Of a stretch of DNA of 41,040 nt, positions 1-8,727 are shown piece by piece. A program made the translations under genes and the position numbers. Source of the DNA: Ammoniphilus resinae (GTDB lineage Bacteria > Bacillota > Bacilli > Aneurinibacillales > RAOX-1). Numbering within the stretch: position 1 is the stretch's first letter; every line of letters starts with the position of its first letter. The DNA lies in contig NZ_JAGGKT010000027.1 of assembly GCF_017873965.1 (NCBI RefSeq), forward strand, positions 1 to 41,040, in the 5' to 3' direction. The notes below the pieces were generated by a model, which ran no database searches, was not told where the DNA came from, and was given only the letters and a program-made list of their open reading frames with translations.

Positions 1-85
1 TGAATTTGGTTTTTTGGTTGTTTTGTCGCTACCAAGTATTGACCAAATTTAACCTACGTATAGCAAAAGTGCGTCGGTTTCGTTC

Positions 86-113
86 ATTATAACTATTTAG
101 CCAGTTTTTACAA
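86..113 (-). promoter_or_regulatory. Candidate sigma-A promoter reading leftward out of the window
   Basis: On the minus strand, TTGTAA (108-113) lies 16 bases from a perfect TATAAT (86-91). It would drive a gene left of the window. The rest of 1-222 holds no ORF, RNA or clear terminator that I can support; the flippase gene ends leftward at 223. This is consensus matching only. Confidence 0.35.
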
Positions 114-222
114 CCAATTTAACTTTAGGGGGAATTCGTACACTTATTTTGTGAAATTAAGTTTCGTTATTGGATCCTTCAGGTTAATTTCAACAGATTC
201 TTGGAACCTCTGTCCGCTCCCC

Positions 223-1827
223 TTATCCTCCAACCCCGATCTTCGCACAAATCCGCCGCACCGGCCCCGGCAGATAGCGAATATCCTCGGGTGCCAAGCC
301 TTTCCGCCACACCAACAACAACCCGTACACTGGAAAACTCACCAAGCCTGTCGCCATACAGATCAATCCGTAGTAAATCGCAGGATGCCACCCTCCAGGC
401 AACACCGCCACACATCCTTGGTACACCAGCCACACAACCACTACTAATCCAATGGAGGCAGCCATAAATCCACTTAACCGATCCCCGATCACATCCAAGG
501 GAACCTCTCGTCGGATTGCCCACATATTCAACAGCAAAATAACCACAAAAGCAGCCGACGTCGCCACGATAACCCCATATATCCCAAACAACGGGGTCAA
601 AACTGGATTCAACACGGCCTTCGCTACAATCCCGGCAAACACGAACCACATCGGCAGCATCACCTTACCCAAGCCCTGCAAGATCGCCATCGAGGTCATC
701 ATCACCATTTGAAAGATGCTCCCGAAACAGAGCAAGGCGACCACCCAGGACCCTTGAACATCTCCGAACAAAAATCCATTCACCGCAAAAGCCCCCGCCG
801 TCAAATAAAGAGCCAAAGGTGCCCCGGTAACAAGGGTAAGCCGCAGGGCCAGCGACCCTGTCCGCGTCACTTCACCCAAATCCCCCCTGGAAAACGAAGA
901 AGCAACTGCAGGCAGCACCGCCGAACTCAAAGCAATGGCCAAAATCGGCGGAATCGAAGCCAACGACTGGGCCCGCCCAGTCAAGATCCCGAGCATTTCC
1001 TTTGCGCCCGCTTGACCTAGGTCCCCCTGAAGCAGTGGGATAACGGTCGAAGAGTCGATAAAATAGATTAACGGAATCGCCGTCGAGGCCAGACTAATTG
1101 GAATGGCAGTCCACAGCAGCCTACGAAAAATTTCCTTCCGCTGCAACCGCCGAAACTCACGTTGCTCCACCAGTTGCTTTTTCCGCTCTCCACGTTCTTT
1201 CCGAAAAAAGTACAGCAACACGAGAATCGCGCCCAAACTCCCTGCGACAGCACCAAATGAAGCCCCGGCCACAGCCACTTCTTTGGACCATCCCGCACCC
1301 AACAATAACACAGGAAACAGCACCGCAACTCCCACGCGCAAGATCTGTTCCGAAACCTGCGACAAACCAGTCGGTGACATAAACTGCAGTCCCTGAAAAT
1401 AGCCGCGCATAATCGAAATCAACGGAAACAACAGCAAAGCAGGGGCAATCGCCCGAATGGATAACGCCGCATCCGGATCATGACTAATGTGTACAGCATA
1501 AAAAGGGGCAATCAAATAAAGCACCACCGTCGCGACCAACCCAGCCACCAGAGAAAAATCCCTGGAAGCACGATACGTCTGCCTCGCCTCATGATATAGA
1601 CCCAATGCGTGGTATTCTGCAATTTGTTTGCTCAACGCGCTGGGAATCCCAACGGTAGCAATAATTAGTAAAATCCCGTAAATATTATAGGCAATGCCAT
1701 AGGTAGCCATCCCCTCGTCGCCCAAGATCCGCTGCAGCGGAATGCGCTGCGCCACCCCCAGAACCCGGGTGACCAAAGCGGCAAGAGTGAGAATTAACGT
1801 TCCTTTTAGGAGCGCGTTTTTTGACAT
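223..1827 (-). CDS. MOP-superfamily polysaccharide/lipid flippase (YtgP/MurJ or SpoVB-like)
   Basis: A 534-residue polytopic membrane protein with about 14 hydrophobic segments and short basic loops, such as the Arg/Lys-rich stretch near residues 210-235. The N-terminus, with LTLAALVTRVLG, is typical of the MviN/MurJ-SpoVB-Wzx branch of MATE-like flippases, and the length fits (about 520-545 in B. subtilis SpoVB and YtgP). Such proteins move undecaprenyl-linked sugars, mainly lipid II, to the outer face of the membrane. The ATG follows GGAGGAACCGTT on the minus strand. The gene stands alone and diverges from the Hfq-like gene. Whether it serves vegetative wall, spore cortex or a surface polymer cannot be told from sequence alone. 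The gene is visibly GC-richer than the glycan cluster, so it is probably part of the native backbone. Confidence 0.85.
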   Translation of the reverse strand: MSKNALLKGTLILTLAALVTRVLGVAQRIPLQRILGDEGMATYGIAYNIYGILLIIATVGIPSALSKQIAEYHALGLYHEARQTYRASRDFSLVAGLVATVVLYLIAPFYAVHISHDPDAALSIRAIAPALLLFPLISIMRGYFQGLQFMSPTGLSQVSEQILRVGVAVLFPVLLLGAGWSKEVAVAGASFGAVAGSLGAILVLLYFFRKERGERKKQLVEQREFRRLQRKEIFRRLLWTAIPISLASTAIPLIYFIDSSTVIPLLQGDLGQAGAKEMLGILTGRAQSLASIPPILAIALSSAVLPAVASSFSRGDLGEVTRTGSLALRLTLVTGAPLALYLTAGAFAVNGFLFGDVQGSWVVALLCFGSIFQMVMMTSMAILQGLGKVMLPMWFVFAGIVAKAVLNPVLTPLFGIYGVIVATSAAFVVILLLNMWAIRREVPLDVIGDRLSGFMAASIGLVVVVWLVYQGCVAVLPGGWHPAIYYGLICMATGLVSFPVYGLLLVWRKGLAPEDIRYLPGPVRRICAKIGVGG

Positions 1828-1913
1828 AACGGTTCCTCCAACAACAGATAGTATCCAGCTTAACCAACAAACCCTATTTTATAGGTCGCTCACAGAGAAG
1901 AAAAGAAGTTATT

Positions 1914-1943
1914 TTGCCTTTCATCCCTCCCGCGTGGTAAAAT
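1914..1943 (+). promoter_or_regulatory. Candidate promoter of the Hfq-like gene
   Basis: TTGCCT (1914-1919) and TAAAAT (1938-1943) are 18 bases apart, about 40 bases before the preferred start codon. Matches to consensus are 4/6 and 5/6. Confidence 0.4.
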
Positions 1944-1981
1944 AAAGGAAATTTTAGGATATGGGTCAAAGGAGAATTGTC

Positions 1982-2191
1982 ATGGGAGAAAAAGAGGCAA
2001 TGAATATGCAGCAGGACGAAGTCCTGAGCGAATCGCAAACCAACAAAAAAAGCATCAAGTTTATCCTCAAAAACGGCGTGCATATGGAAGGCTATGTGGA
2101 AGCATTTGATCGTTATGCCGTAGTCATCAGACAAGCTGGGGACAAGCAGGCAATGATTTACAAGTCAGCTTTTTCAACGGTCATTGCTTAA
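1982..2191 (+). CDS. Small Sm-fold protein, diverged Hfq-like RNA chaperone
   Basis: The start is ATG 1982, because AAAGGAG lies 7 bases before it; an ATG at 1961 has a poorer site. The 69-residue product fits Hfq (about 70-75 in Bacilli). An Hfq-like N-terminus (N8-M-Q-Q-D, then Leu15) leads to an Sm1-like strand set with Asn31-Gly32 and Phe42-Asp43, and an Sm2-like end, YKSAFSTV at 60-67. In Bacillus Hfq the Sm2 motif is YKHAISTI, so the conserved His of the proximal uridine-binding pore is Ser62 here, and the Hfq C-terminal tail is missing. Known Hfq forms hexamers that bind sRNA and mRNA; whether this one does is inference. It is monocistronic, with its own terminator. It could be a second, specialised Hfq or the only copy; the window cannot tell. 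Confidence 0.72.
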   Translation: MGEKEAMNMQQDEVLSESQTNKKSIKFILKNGVHMEGYVEAFDRYAVVIRQAGDKQAMIYKSAFSTVIA

Positions 2192-2203
2192 TCTAAAAAA
2201 TGA

Positions 2204-2240
2204 AAGCCCTCCCATTTTGGATGAGGGATTTTCTTTTTTT
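2204..2240 (+). terminator. Rho-independent terminator after the Hfq-like gene
   Basis: Stem CCCTC (2207-2211) with GAGGG (2223-2227), with an inner CCA/TGG pair and a T-rich tail from 2229 to 2240. Confidence 0.8.
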
Positions 2241-2287
2241 GTAGGTGTGCTACAATATGTCGAAAAGGACAAAAATGGGGTGGAAGC

Positions 2288-2785
2288 ATGAAGAAAGAAA
2301 AAGTGATTGAGATGCTGACCTTGCTCGAGCAAAATGGGCGCCACAGCTATGACAAGCTGGCGATGATGCTCGATCTGCCGGAAGAAGAAGTCAAACAAAC
2401 GATTGCTGAGCTTGAAAAAGATAAAGTCATCCTGCGTTACCCAACCCTGATTGATTGGGATAAAATTCAAGGAAATGACCTCGTCACGGCGATGATCGAT
2501 GTCAAAGTAACGCCACAACGTGATGTGGGATTTGATGAGATCGCGGAGCGTATCTACCGTTTCCCTGAGGTGAAATCCGTTTACTTAATGTCCGGAGCCT
2601 ATGATCTATCTGTGACAATCGAAGGAAAGACGATTAAAGAGGTTGCCTTTTTTGTCTCACAAAAATTGTCCACCCTTGATACCGTCGTTTCGACAGCGAC
2701 CCATTTTATTTTAAAGACATACAAGCATGATGGCGTCGTGTTTAATCCGCGCGATGATGACCGGAGGATGGTTGTGACCCCATGA
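2288..2785 (+). CDS. alaR: Lrp/AsnC-family regulator, AlaR type
   Basis: A 165-residue protein with an N-terminal winged helix-turn-helix (about residues 3-50, recognition region near 18-46) and a C-terminal RAM ligand-binding domain (about 66-145) carrying the typical Gly-Ala-Tyr-Asp turn at 103-106. The family binds DNA as dimers or octamers and responds to amino acids. The stop overlaps the ATG of the aminotransferase (ATGA at 2782-2785), the same pairing as B. subtilis yugG-yugH, now alaR-alaT, where the regulator activates the alanine transaminase gene. Length agrees with YugG. TACAAT at 2251-2256 could be the -10 element, but the -35 is poor. The ribosome site is GGGGTGG, 4-5 bases before ATG 2288. 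Confidence 0.85.
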   Translation: MKKEKVIEMLTLLEQNGRHSYDKLAMMLDLPEEEVKQTIAELEKDKVILRYPTLIDWDKIQGNDLVTAMIDVKVTPQRDVGFDEIAERIYRFPEVKSVYLMSGAYDLSVTIEGKTIKEVAFFVSQKLSTLDTVVSTATHFILKTYKHDGVVFNPRDDDRRMVVTP

Positions 2786-3942
2786 GAAATCGATTATCAA
2801 AAACGATCCAAGAAATACCACCATCCGGCATTCGAAAATATTTTGACCTTGCAAGTACCATGGAAAATGTGATTTCCCTCGGCGTCGGGGAACCTGATTT
2901 TGTCACCCCTTGGTCGATTCGAGAAGCGAGCATATCCACCATGGAGCGAGGGTATACCACTTATACCTCGAACAGTGGACTTCCAGAACTCCGATACGAA
3001 ATTGGAAAATATTTGGCGGAGTCTTTTCAGGTTCATTATGATGATAAAAAAGAAATGATCATCACCGTCGGGGCGAGTGAAGCGATCGATATCGCTCTCA
3101 GAGCAATCCTCGATCCTGGCGATGAAGTGCTCATCATCGAACCCTGCTATGTTTCCTATGAACCTACAGTCAAGCTAGCAGGTGGTGTGCCAGTCAGTGT
3201 TACGACAGATATGTCGACGAAATTTAAGATCACCGCTGACATCCTTCGCGAAAAGATCACAAGTAAATCAAAAGCCATCATCTTCTGTTATCCAAACAAC
3301 CCAACCGGGGCGACCATGTCAAAAGAAGATTGGCTGCCGATCATCGATTTGATCAAAGAGCATGATTTGCTCGTTCTTTCCGATGAAATATATGGTGAAC
3401 TCAGTTATGACCAGCATCATTTCAGCGCCGCATCCCTGCCTGGCATGAAGGACCGGACCATCCTGATTTCCGGATTTTCCAAGGCCTTTGCCATGACTGG
3501 CTGGCGAATCGGGTATGCATGTGGACCAGAGGACATCATCCAAGCAATGTTGAAAATCCACCAATATACCATGCTTTGTGCCCCCATCATGGGACAATGG
3601 GCTGCAGTGGAGGCACTTCGCAACGGACAAAAAGCCAAAGACGACATGGTTGCGAGCTACCGCCAGCGGAGAAATTATGTGTCAAAAATGTTCAATCAGA
3701 TCGGACTCGAGTGCCTCGTGCCAGAGGGAGCCTTCTACGCCTTCCCATCGATCACAGCAACAGGCCTCACCTCTGATCAGTTTGCCGAACAACTCATTAA
3801 AGAAGCCCAGGTCGCCGTTGTTCCCGGCCACGTGTTCGGAATCGGAGGAGAAGGACATATCCGCTGCTCCTATGCCACCTCAATGGAAAACCTGGAAAAA
3901 GCGATTGAGCGGATGGGCAAGTTTGTGGAGCAATATAAATAG
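2782..3942 (+). CDS. alaT: PLP aminotransferase, alanine transaminase AlaT type
   Basis: 386 residues, the length of B. subtilis YugH/AlaT. Fold-type I class I/II aminotransferase: Asn-Pro-Thr-Gly at 173-176, the DEIY motif at 201-204, the Schiff-base lysine at K234 in SGFSKAFAMTGWR, and a substrate-carboxylate Arg late in the protein within GHIRCSYATS. It should interconvert pyruvate and glutamate with alanine and 2-oxoglutarate in the cytosol. It is translationally coupled to alaR by an ATGA overlap, and a strong terminator follows. Substrate choice is inferred from the neighbour and from length; other class I aminotransferases (aspartate or aromatic) look similar. Confidence 0.85.
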   Translation: MRNRLSKTIQEIPPSGIRKYFDLASTMENVISLGVGEPDFVTPWSIREASISTMERGYTTYTSNSGLPELRYEIGKYLAESFQVHYDDKKEMIITVGASEAIDIALRAILDPGDEVLIIEPCYVSYEPTVKLAGGVPVSVTTDMSTKFKITADILREKITSKSKAIIFCYPNNPTGATMSKEDWLPIIDLIKEHDLLVLSDEIYGELSYDQHHFSAASLPGMKDRTILISGFSKAFAMTGWRIGYACGPEDIIQAMLKIHQYTMLCAPIMGQWAAVEALRNGQKAKDDMVASYRQRRNYVSKMFNQIGLECLVPEGAFYAFPSITATGLTSDQFAEQLIKEAQVAVVPGHVFGIGGEGHIRCSYATSMENLEKAIERMGKFVEQYK

Positions 3943-3950
3943 GAGAAAAG

Positions 3951-3974
3951 GGACAGGGAGACCTGTCTTTTTTT
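3951..3974 (+). terminator. Terminator of the alaR-alaT operon
   Basis: GACAGG (3952-3957), loop GAGA, CCTGTC (3962-3967), then seven T. Confidence 0.92.
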
Positions 3975-4172
3975 GTTCTTGCAAGGCGTTTGGCTGACTT
4001 GGTTGCTAAAGCCTATCCCGTTTATTGTAGATTAACCAAAGAAGTCATATGGGATGGCTACCAGTGGTAAATAGATGGAGAATTAAAAACCTACCTAATA
4101 AAATACAAAGTAGCCTGTTAAATTATCGGGATTACTCAGACTAATCATTTATCATTAAAATTTTTGGGAATT

Positions 4173-4216
4173 CAATTTACGACAGAAAAATACAATTTAC
4201 TTCCAGTAAATTGTCG
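4173..4216 (+). repeat. Perfect 10-bp inverted repeat plus an extra half-site upstream of the first SLH gene
   Basis: ACAATTTACT (4192-4201) and AGTAAATTGT (4205-4214) are exact reverse complements around TCC. A third copy of the half-site, CAATTTACGACA, lies at 4173-4184. There is no T-run, so this is more likely an operator or mRNA-end hairpin than a terminator. The rest of 3975-4318 is AT-rich and I see no gene in it. Confidence 0.6.
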
Positions 4217-4318
4217 AATATCCTTTATTTTTCATATTAAATATTGTAATCTAAGTATGACCTGTATTAATTAGGACGATAGACTTATAGAATACTATGA
4301 CTAGGGGTGTTATTTTAC

Positions 4319-7006
4319 ATGCAAATCAAGAATAAAGCTACATCGTTGGTGTTGGCAACAAGCCTTGCCTTCACACCAGTAGTTGGGCAATTGGTCCTAC
4401 CAAATGCAGTTCATGCCGCTGCAGAATTGGATCTTAGCAAACTGGTAAAACTAGCAAATGCCCTTGAAGAAACGGACGGTACAGAAGCGGTTAAAGCTTT
4501 AAGGAATGCCGTAGCAAACTCATCGGATGATGATCTTAAAGCCATTTTTGGTGCAGGTTTCTTTGAAGGTTTAAAAAATGAGCAAAATGAACAACTTCTA
4601 ACAGAAGCTGAAGGCTACCAACTTGCAAAAGGGATAGCCCTTGTTTTTACAAACGTTGCCATTGTTGATGGGGATTCTACTAAACTTAAAAACAATATAG
4701 AAAAGTTTAGACAAGATTATAGCGAACTCTTTCATAAGGCCTTTGGTGATGAGGTAACCGTAGATACTCTACTAAACTTTTCAACAGCATTGTTAGATGA
4801 AGTTGAAAATATCATTAATTCCGCAAGTATCGGTGAATTCCTAACGATTTCAGCTACAACGATTACTGACAAGGCAATAGATAATGTATTAGCTCAGGAG
4901 AAATACAGCACCCTGAATGGGAAGTTGACTGATATAGGGTTAAGCAGAGAAAAGTTAAAAACTATTAAAAACAAGGCATACGCTCAATTTGGACAAACTG
5001 CCCAGGATGCCAAGAATGCTTTAATTAAAGCCTATGCAAAGGATCGTGTACGAATTGTACGCCACGATGGCGTCGCGATCACCAACAATACAATTGGAAT
5101 TGAACAAGGTAAGAGCATTGATCTAGATTTTCAAGTGAAATATGATGGGGAGTGGATTACTGCTCCTGAAGTTTCAGCTAGTCCAATAACATGGGTTAAA
5201 CACGGGGATGGCGTAACATTAAATAATACATATAATGGTATTGTTTCCGGAAAGACAAAAGATACAGTGAACAAAATCTCCGTATTTTTAAATGAATCCC
5301 TCCTAAGCGAAGTAACAATTAATGTTACTCCGGCAATAACTTCGGGCAATGATGGGGGAACTTCTGGTGGAGGTCCTGGTGGAGGAGGAGGTCCAGGTCC
5401 AGTTGTTGATAAACCTGCAACTCCCGGCCCATCGACAGGTAATCCTGCCGAAACAGGGAAGAACATTGGACAAACCATCAAGGATGCTATCCAGAATGGA
5501 ACTCTAACACCAGGTCAGGTAGATGATCTTGTCAAAGGTTTGAAGGAAAGCCTTAAAGATGCCAAGCAGGAAGAAAAACAAAATGCAGTAGATGCTTTAC
5601 AGTCTAGCTTGAAAGATATCGCAAGTAATTTATCAGGGAAAACAGCCGAAGAAACAAAACAGGCATTTGAAAGTGTCGTAAAACTGGTAGCAGGTGTGAA
5701 AGAAGTGGCGGCTGCTACAGAAAATGACCTAGGAAAAATTGCTGTGGCTGTTGGGGCTGAATATGTTAAGAAGGCTGCAGAAACAAAGGTGGAAGCAACC
5801 GTTCAGGACGGAAAGGCTGTTGCAAAAGCGGATGCTAAACAACTACAAGAAGTTGTTCAAAATGCATTAAAAGCCCTAGACGAGGTCCAACAAAAGCTCA
5901 CAGAAGCTGGTGTGGCAAATGCGAAGTTAGCAGTAGAAACGGTTTTAACCTTCTCTGTTAATGGTGCTACCGATAAAACAGAAGCTAGCTTTAATTTGAA
6001 TGATTTACAAGAAGCATTAAAAGGTGTAAATCAAAATACAACCTCCATTGCAGTTGTAGCAAATGGTGTAACTGTAAAAGTCTCTGTTAAGGATGTATTG
6101 AATGCAATCACAGCGAAAGTAAGCTTATCCGCAGCTGCCGAAGCTACAGATTTTGCTATTGAAACTGTTAAATCTGATTTAGCTCAACAACCGGGTAAGG
6201 ATAAACGTGTTTTATCCGATGTGAAAGTTGTGGAGGTTAAGGCAACTTTAAAAGGAAAGCCGGTTACTAAGTTTAATAACCCGGTTGAAATTCAAATTGA
6301 ATTAGGAAGTCTTCCAACAGGTATAGATACAGAAAAACTCTCTGCCTACCAAAACGTTAATGGTCAATGGATACCAGTTGGTGGACATTATGTAAATAAT
6401 AATTTGGTGTTTACAACTAAGGAAGTAGGCCAATTTACTGTCTTTGCATCTACAAAGACATTCTCTGACCTATCTTCAGTCAAATCATGGGCGCAAAAGG
6501 AAATTGAGGTTATGGCTGCTAAAGGTGTTGTAGATGGACGCACAGCAGACAAATTTGCACCAAAAGAAAACGTGACCCGTGCTGAATTCGCCAAGATGGT
6601 TGTTCGTGCCTTAGGTTTATACGATGAATCAGCTACAACAAGCTTTAAAGACGTGAATGAATCTGATTGGTTCTATAAAGACGTGGCAACTGCGGCTAAA
6701 CTAGGGATTGTCACTGGTGTTTCAGATGACCAATTCAATCCAAAGGCTTTGATTAGCCGTGAAGAAATGGCAACCATGGCTGCAAGAGCTCTTAAATTAA
6801 GCGGATTAAGTGTTCAAAGGGTTAACGAAAAAATTGAGTCTTTCGCAGACAAGAATAAGATTCAAATTTGGTCCAAAGAATCCATTGCACTTGCCGTCAA
6901 ATACGAAATTATCAAAGGGCAAGCGGATGGCAAATTTGCACCTTCTAATAAGGCAACTAGAGCAGAAGCTGCAGTGATCATGTATCGTCTATATAATACG
7001 AAGTAA
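4319..7006 (+). CDS. Secreted SLH-domain surface protein (large)
   Basis: Preferred start is ATG 4319, with AGGGG 11 bases upstream; a GTG at 4307 overlaps that site. The 895-residue product has a Sec signal peptide with likely cleavage after NAVHA. An alpha-helical N-terminal domain (to about residue 250) leads to a short beta domain, a Gly/Pro linker near 340-380, a long Ala/Lys/Gln-rich helical region, a beta region near 625-705, and three C-terminal SLH repeats (about 719-895), each with the FxPxxxxTRAE-type core. SLH triplets bind pyruvylated secondary cell-wall polymer, so the protein is expected on the peptidoglycan. I recognise no enzymatic domain. A terminator-like hairpin separates it from the next SLH gene. 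It may be an accessory S-layer or structural protein. Confidence 0.85.
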   Translation: MQIKNKATSLVLATSLAFTPVVGQLVLPNAVHAAAELDLSKLVKLANALEETDGTEAVKALRNAVANSSDDDLKAIFGAGFFEGLKNEQNEQLLTEAEGYQLAKGIALVFTNVAIVDGDSTKLKNNIEKFRQDYSELFHKAFGDEVTVDTLLNFSTALLDEVENIINSASIGEFLTISATTITDKAIDNVLAQEKYSTLNGKLTDIGLSREKLKTIKNKAYAQFGQTAQDAKNALIKAYAKDRVRIVRHDGVAITNNTIGIEQGKSIDLDFQVKYDGEWITAPEVSASPITWVKHGDGVTLNNTYNGIVSGKTKDTVNKISVFLNESLLSEVTINVTPAITSGNDGGTSGGGPGGGGGPGPVVDKPATPGPSTGNPAETGKNIGQTIKDAIQNGTLTPGQVDDLVKGLKESLKDAKQEEKQNAVDALQSSLKDIASNLSGKTAEETKQAFESVVKLVAGVKEVAAATENDLGKIAVAVGAEYVKKAAETKVEATVQDGKAVAKADAKQLQEVVQNALKALDEVQQKLTEAGVANAKLAVETVLTFSVNGATDKTEASFNLNDLQEALKGVNQNTTSIAVVANGVTVKVSVKDVLNAITAKVSLSAAAEATDFAIETVKSDLAQQPGKDKRVLSDVKVVEVKATLKGKPVTKFNNPVEIQIELGSLPTGIDTEKLSAYQNVNGQWIPVGGHYVNNNLVFTTKEVGQFTVFASTKTFSDLSSVKSWAQKEIEVMAAKGVVDGRTADKFAPKENVTRAEFAKMVVRALGLYDESATTSFKDVNESDWFYKDVATAAKLGIVTGVSDDQFNPKALISREEMATMAARALKLSGLSVQRVNEKIESFADKNKIQIWSKESIALAVKYEIIKGQADGKFAPSNKATRAEAAVIMYRLYNTK
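5356..5403 (+). repeat. GGN-rich coding tract for a Gly/Pro linker
   Basis: Imperfect GGT/GGA triplets encode a Gly-Pro linker in the first SLH protein. A similar but purer tract lies in the second one. Such tracts can change length by slippage. Confidence 0.6.
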
Positions 7007-7014
7007 GATGGAGA

Positions 7015-7045
7015 AGAGGTGGGGTTCTACCCTCCCTCTTTTTTC
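7015..7045 (+). terminator. Imperfect terminator between the two SLH genes
   Basis: AGAGG (7015-7019) pairs with CCTCT (7035-7039), and GGG (7021-7023) with CCC (7030-7032), with a mismatch and a bulge between. Six T follow. It may be leaky. Confidence 0.6.
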
Positions 7046-7082
7046 CTTCTATACAAAAAAGAAATTAATGAGGAGAAAACAA

Positions 7083-8600
7083 ATGAAGGCAAGATTTTAT
7101 AAAAAGCGCATTTTAATTGGGGCTATCGTGTTGTCAATGTCTTTGGGGGGATTTTCATCAGTTTCCTATGCGGATTCAGCAGATGATGTTTACGCAGAGG
7201 TAAATCAAAAACATTCTTCTGAAATTCAAAAGCTCATTGATAATGGAGCAGATGAAGAAGCGACAAAGTCTTTTATTCGTGAGGTTCACGACACCCTAAA
7301 AAGTAAAAATGTAACGCAATCAAATTTTGATGAAGAATTGGGAAATACCTTGATTGATATATATTTCGAAAGTGTGAACAATGGTTCTCATAGTGAAGTA
7401 TTCAGTGCGGCTTCCAAGGGTTGGCCGGATGTTAAAGCGGGGGATTTGATTACAGCCTTTGGAAAAGGGACAGATGCTGTACTAGATGTGTTGCCGAGTG
7501 TTTTCAAAGATATAGGGAACTCAGTTGAAAATAAAATACTAGCCTCCGGTCAGACTTCGACAGGTGGTGGTGGAGGAGCAGGTGGCGGTGGTGGCGGCGG
7601 CGGACCTATTGCTACGAAGACCAATACGACGCAAGCTGTAAATGAGGCAATACAAACGATTAAGGCAAGTGAGCGATTTTTAATTGAATTAGAAAATACA
7701 GTGAAGGTTGACATCCCAGCCGGGGTTGTTCAAGATGGAGCAGAAGTAATCGCTAAAATTCTGGATGAAAATGATGTTCCAGCAGTAGAGAGTGTGAATC
7801 TACAACGGATCGGACAAGTGATTGAAGTTAAAACCAACAAGGAAAACAAATTTGCGCAAGACATTTCGCTTCAATTCCAAATGGATCAATGGGATCAGAG
7901 CAAAGGAAAACCTGCTGTATTCTATTTCAATGAACTGCGAAATAAATGGATGTATATTGGCGGAGAAATAGATAATAGTAATAAATCCATCCTCGTCAAG
8001 GTAAACCACTTTACGAAGTTTGCTGTGTTCCAAGTAAAAGATCATGCAGATTTTAAAGATGTCCCAACAAACCATTGGGCCTATAATCAGGTCGATCGTC
8101 TAGTGGGACTGGGAATAGTGAATGGACGTGGAAATGGAGAATTTGATACAAAGACTTCTGTGACACGAGCTGAATTTGCCAAGATGGTGAGCCTTGCCCT
8201 AGATCTCCCGAAAGGAACGGAGGCTGAACTTCAAACCTTCTCAGATGCTGCAAGAATTCCAAGTTGGGCCAAAGAACAAGTGAGTGCAGCAGTAAAAGCT
8301 GGGTTACTAGAGGGTAAGAAACAGGCCGATGGCAGTGTTCAATTTTCTGCAAACACACCCATTACCCGCACCGAGATGGCTGTAATGGTATCAAGAGTGA
8401 TTGAAAAGAAAGCCGGCAATCTCACACAATTTAAAGATGTACAAAAGATCCCTGCCTGGGCTAAAGAAGGGGTTGCGGCGGTCATAGCGGACGGCATTAT
8501 GACAGGAACACCAGATCAAAATTTCGAACCAAATAAAAGCACGTCCCGTGGGGAAGCGGCAGTAGTCATAGGGCGTATTTTACATCAATTAGGACTATAA
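7083..8600 (+). CDS. Secreted SLH-domain surface protein (small)
   Basis: The start is ATG 7083: AGGAG sits about 10 bases upstream, and a signal peptide follows at once (basic start, hydrophobic core, likely cleavage after SVSYA). An in-frame ATG at 7008 lies before the terminator-like hairpin and lacks a ribosome site. The 505-residue product has a helical N-terminal domain (about 30-155), a polyglycine linker (about 160-175), a beta-rich domain (about 185-315) ending in VNHFTKFAVFQV, like the pre-SLH beta domain of its neighbour, and three SLH repeats (about 322-505). The shared layout of linker, beta domain and SLH triplet suggests an old duplication of this part. Expected on the cell wall; no catalytic motif seen. 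Confidence 0.85.
   Translation: MKARFYKKRILIGAIVLSMSLGGFSSVSYADSADDVYAEVNQKHSSEIQKLIDNGADEEATKSFIREVHDTLKSKNVTQSNFDEELGNTLIDIYFESVNNGSHSEVFSAASKGWPDVKAGDLITAFGKGTDAVLDVLPSVFKDIGNSVENKILASGQTSTGGGGGAGGGGGGGGPIATKTNTTQAVNEAIQTIKASERFLIELENTVKVDIPAGVVQDGAEVIAKILDENDVPAVESVNLQRIGQVIEVKTNKENKFAQDISLQFQMDQWDQSKGKPAVFYFNELRNKWMYIGGEIDNSNKSILVKVNHFTKFAVFQVKDHADFKDVPTNHWAYNQVDRLVGLGIVNGRGNGEFDTKTSVTRAEFAKMVSLALDLPKGTEAELQTFSDAARIPSWAKEQVSAAVKAGLLEGKKQADGSVQFSANTPITRTEMAVMVSRVIEKKAGNLTQFKDVQKIPAWAKEGVAAVIADGIMTGTPDQNFEPNKSTSRGEAAVVIGRILHQLGL
7561..7605 (+). repeat. GGN triplet tract encoding polyglycine
   Basis: A run of GGT/GGA/GGC codons broken by one GCA encodes the Gly linker of the smaller SLH protein. 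It is a likely site of length variation. Confidence 0.6.
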
Positions 8601-8627
8601 GAGTTAGCGATCTGCTAACTCTTTTTC
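8600..8627 (+). terminator. Terminator after the SLH pair
   Basis: AGAGTTAGC (8600-8608), loop GATCT, GCTAACTC (8614-8621), then five T. A perfect stem. Confidence 0.93.
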
Positions 8628-8636
8628 TATTATGCA

Positions 8637-8665
8637 TTGGATAAAGACAAGTTTTGTGTTATAAA
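8637..8665 (+). promoter_or_regulatory. Candidate promoter for tagA-tagO
   Basis: TTGGAT (8637-8642), 17 bases, TATAAA (8660-8665). The -10 is good and the -35 weak. It lies just past a terminator and about 60 bases before tagA. Confidence 0.45.
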
Positions 8666-8727
8666 GGAAGAAGTGTGTAACTTTTTGCAGGGGAAATTCG
8701 TCAATAATAGGGGATTAGGTGAAATTC

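Noticed and set aside
5131-5481. A 116-codon reverse-strand ORF with a Pro-rich product.
   Set aside because: It is antisense to the Gly/Pro linker of the SLH gene; the proline run is just the complement of GGN codons, and it has no ribosome site.
7008-7082. An upstream in-frame start (ATG 7008) for the smaller SLH protein.
   Set aside because: It would put 25 residues, some from the terminator-like hairpin, before a normal signal peptide, and it has no ribosome site; ATG 7083 has AGGAG.
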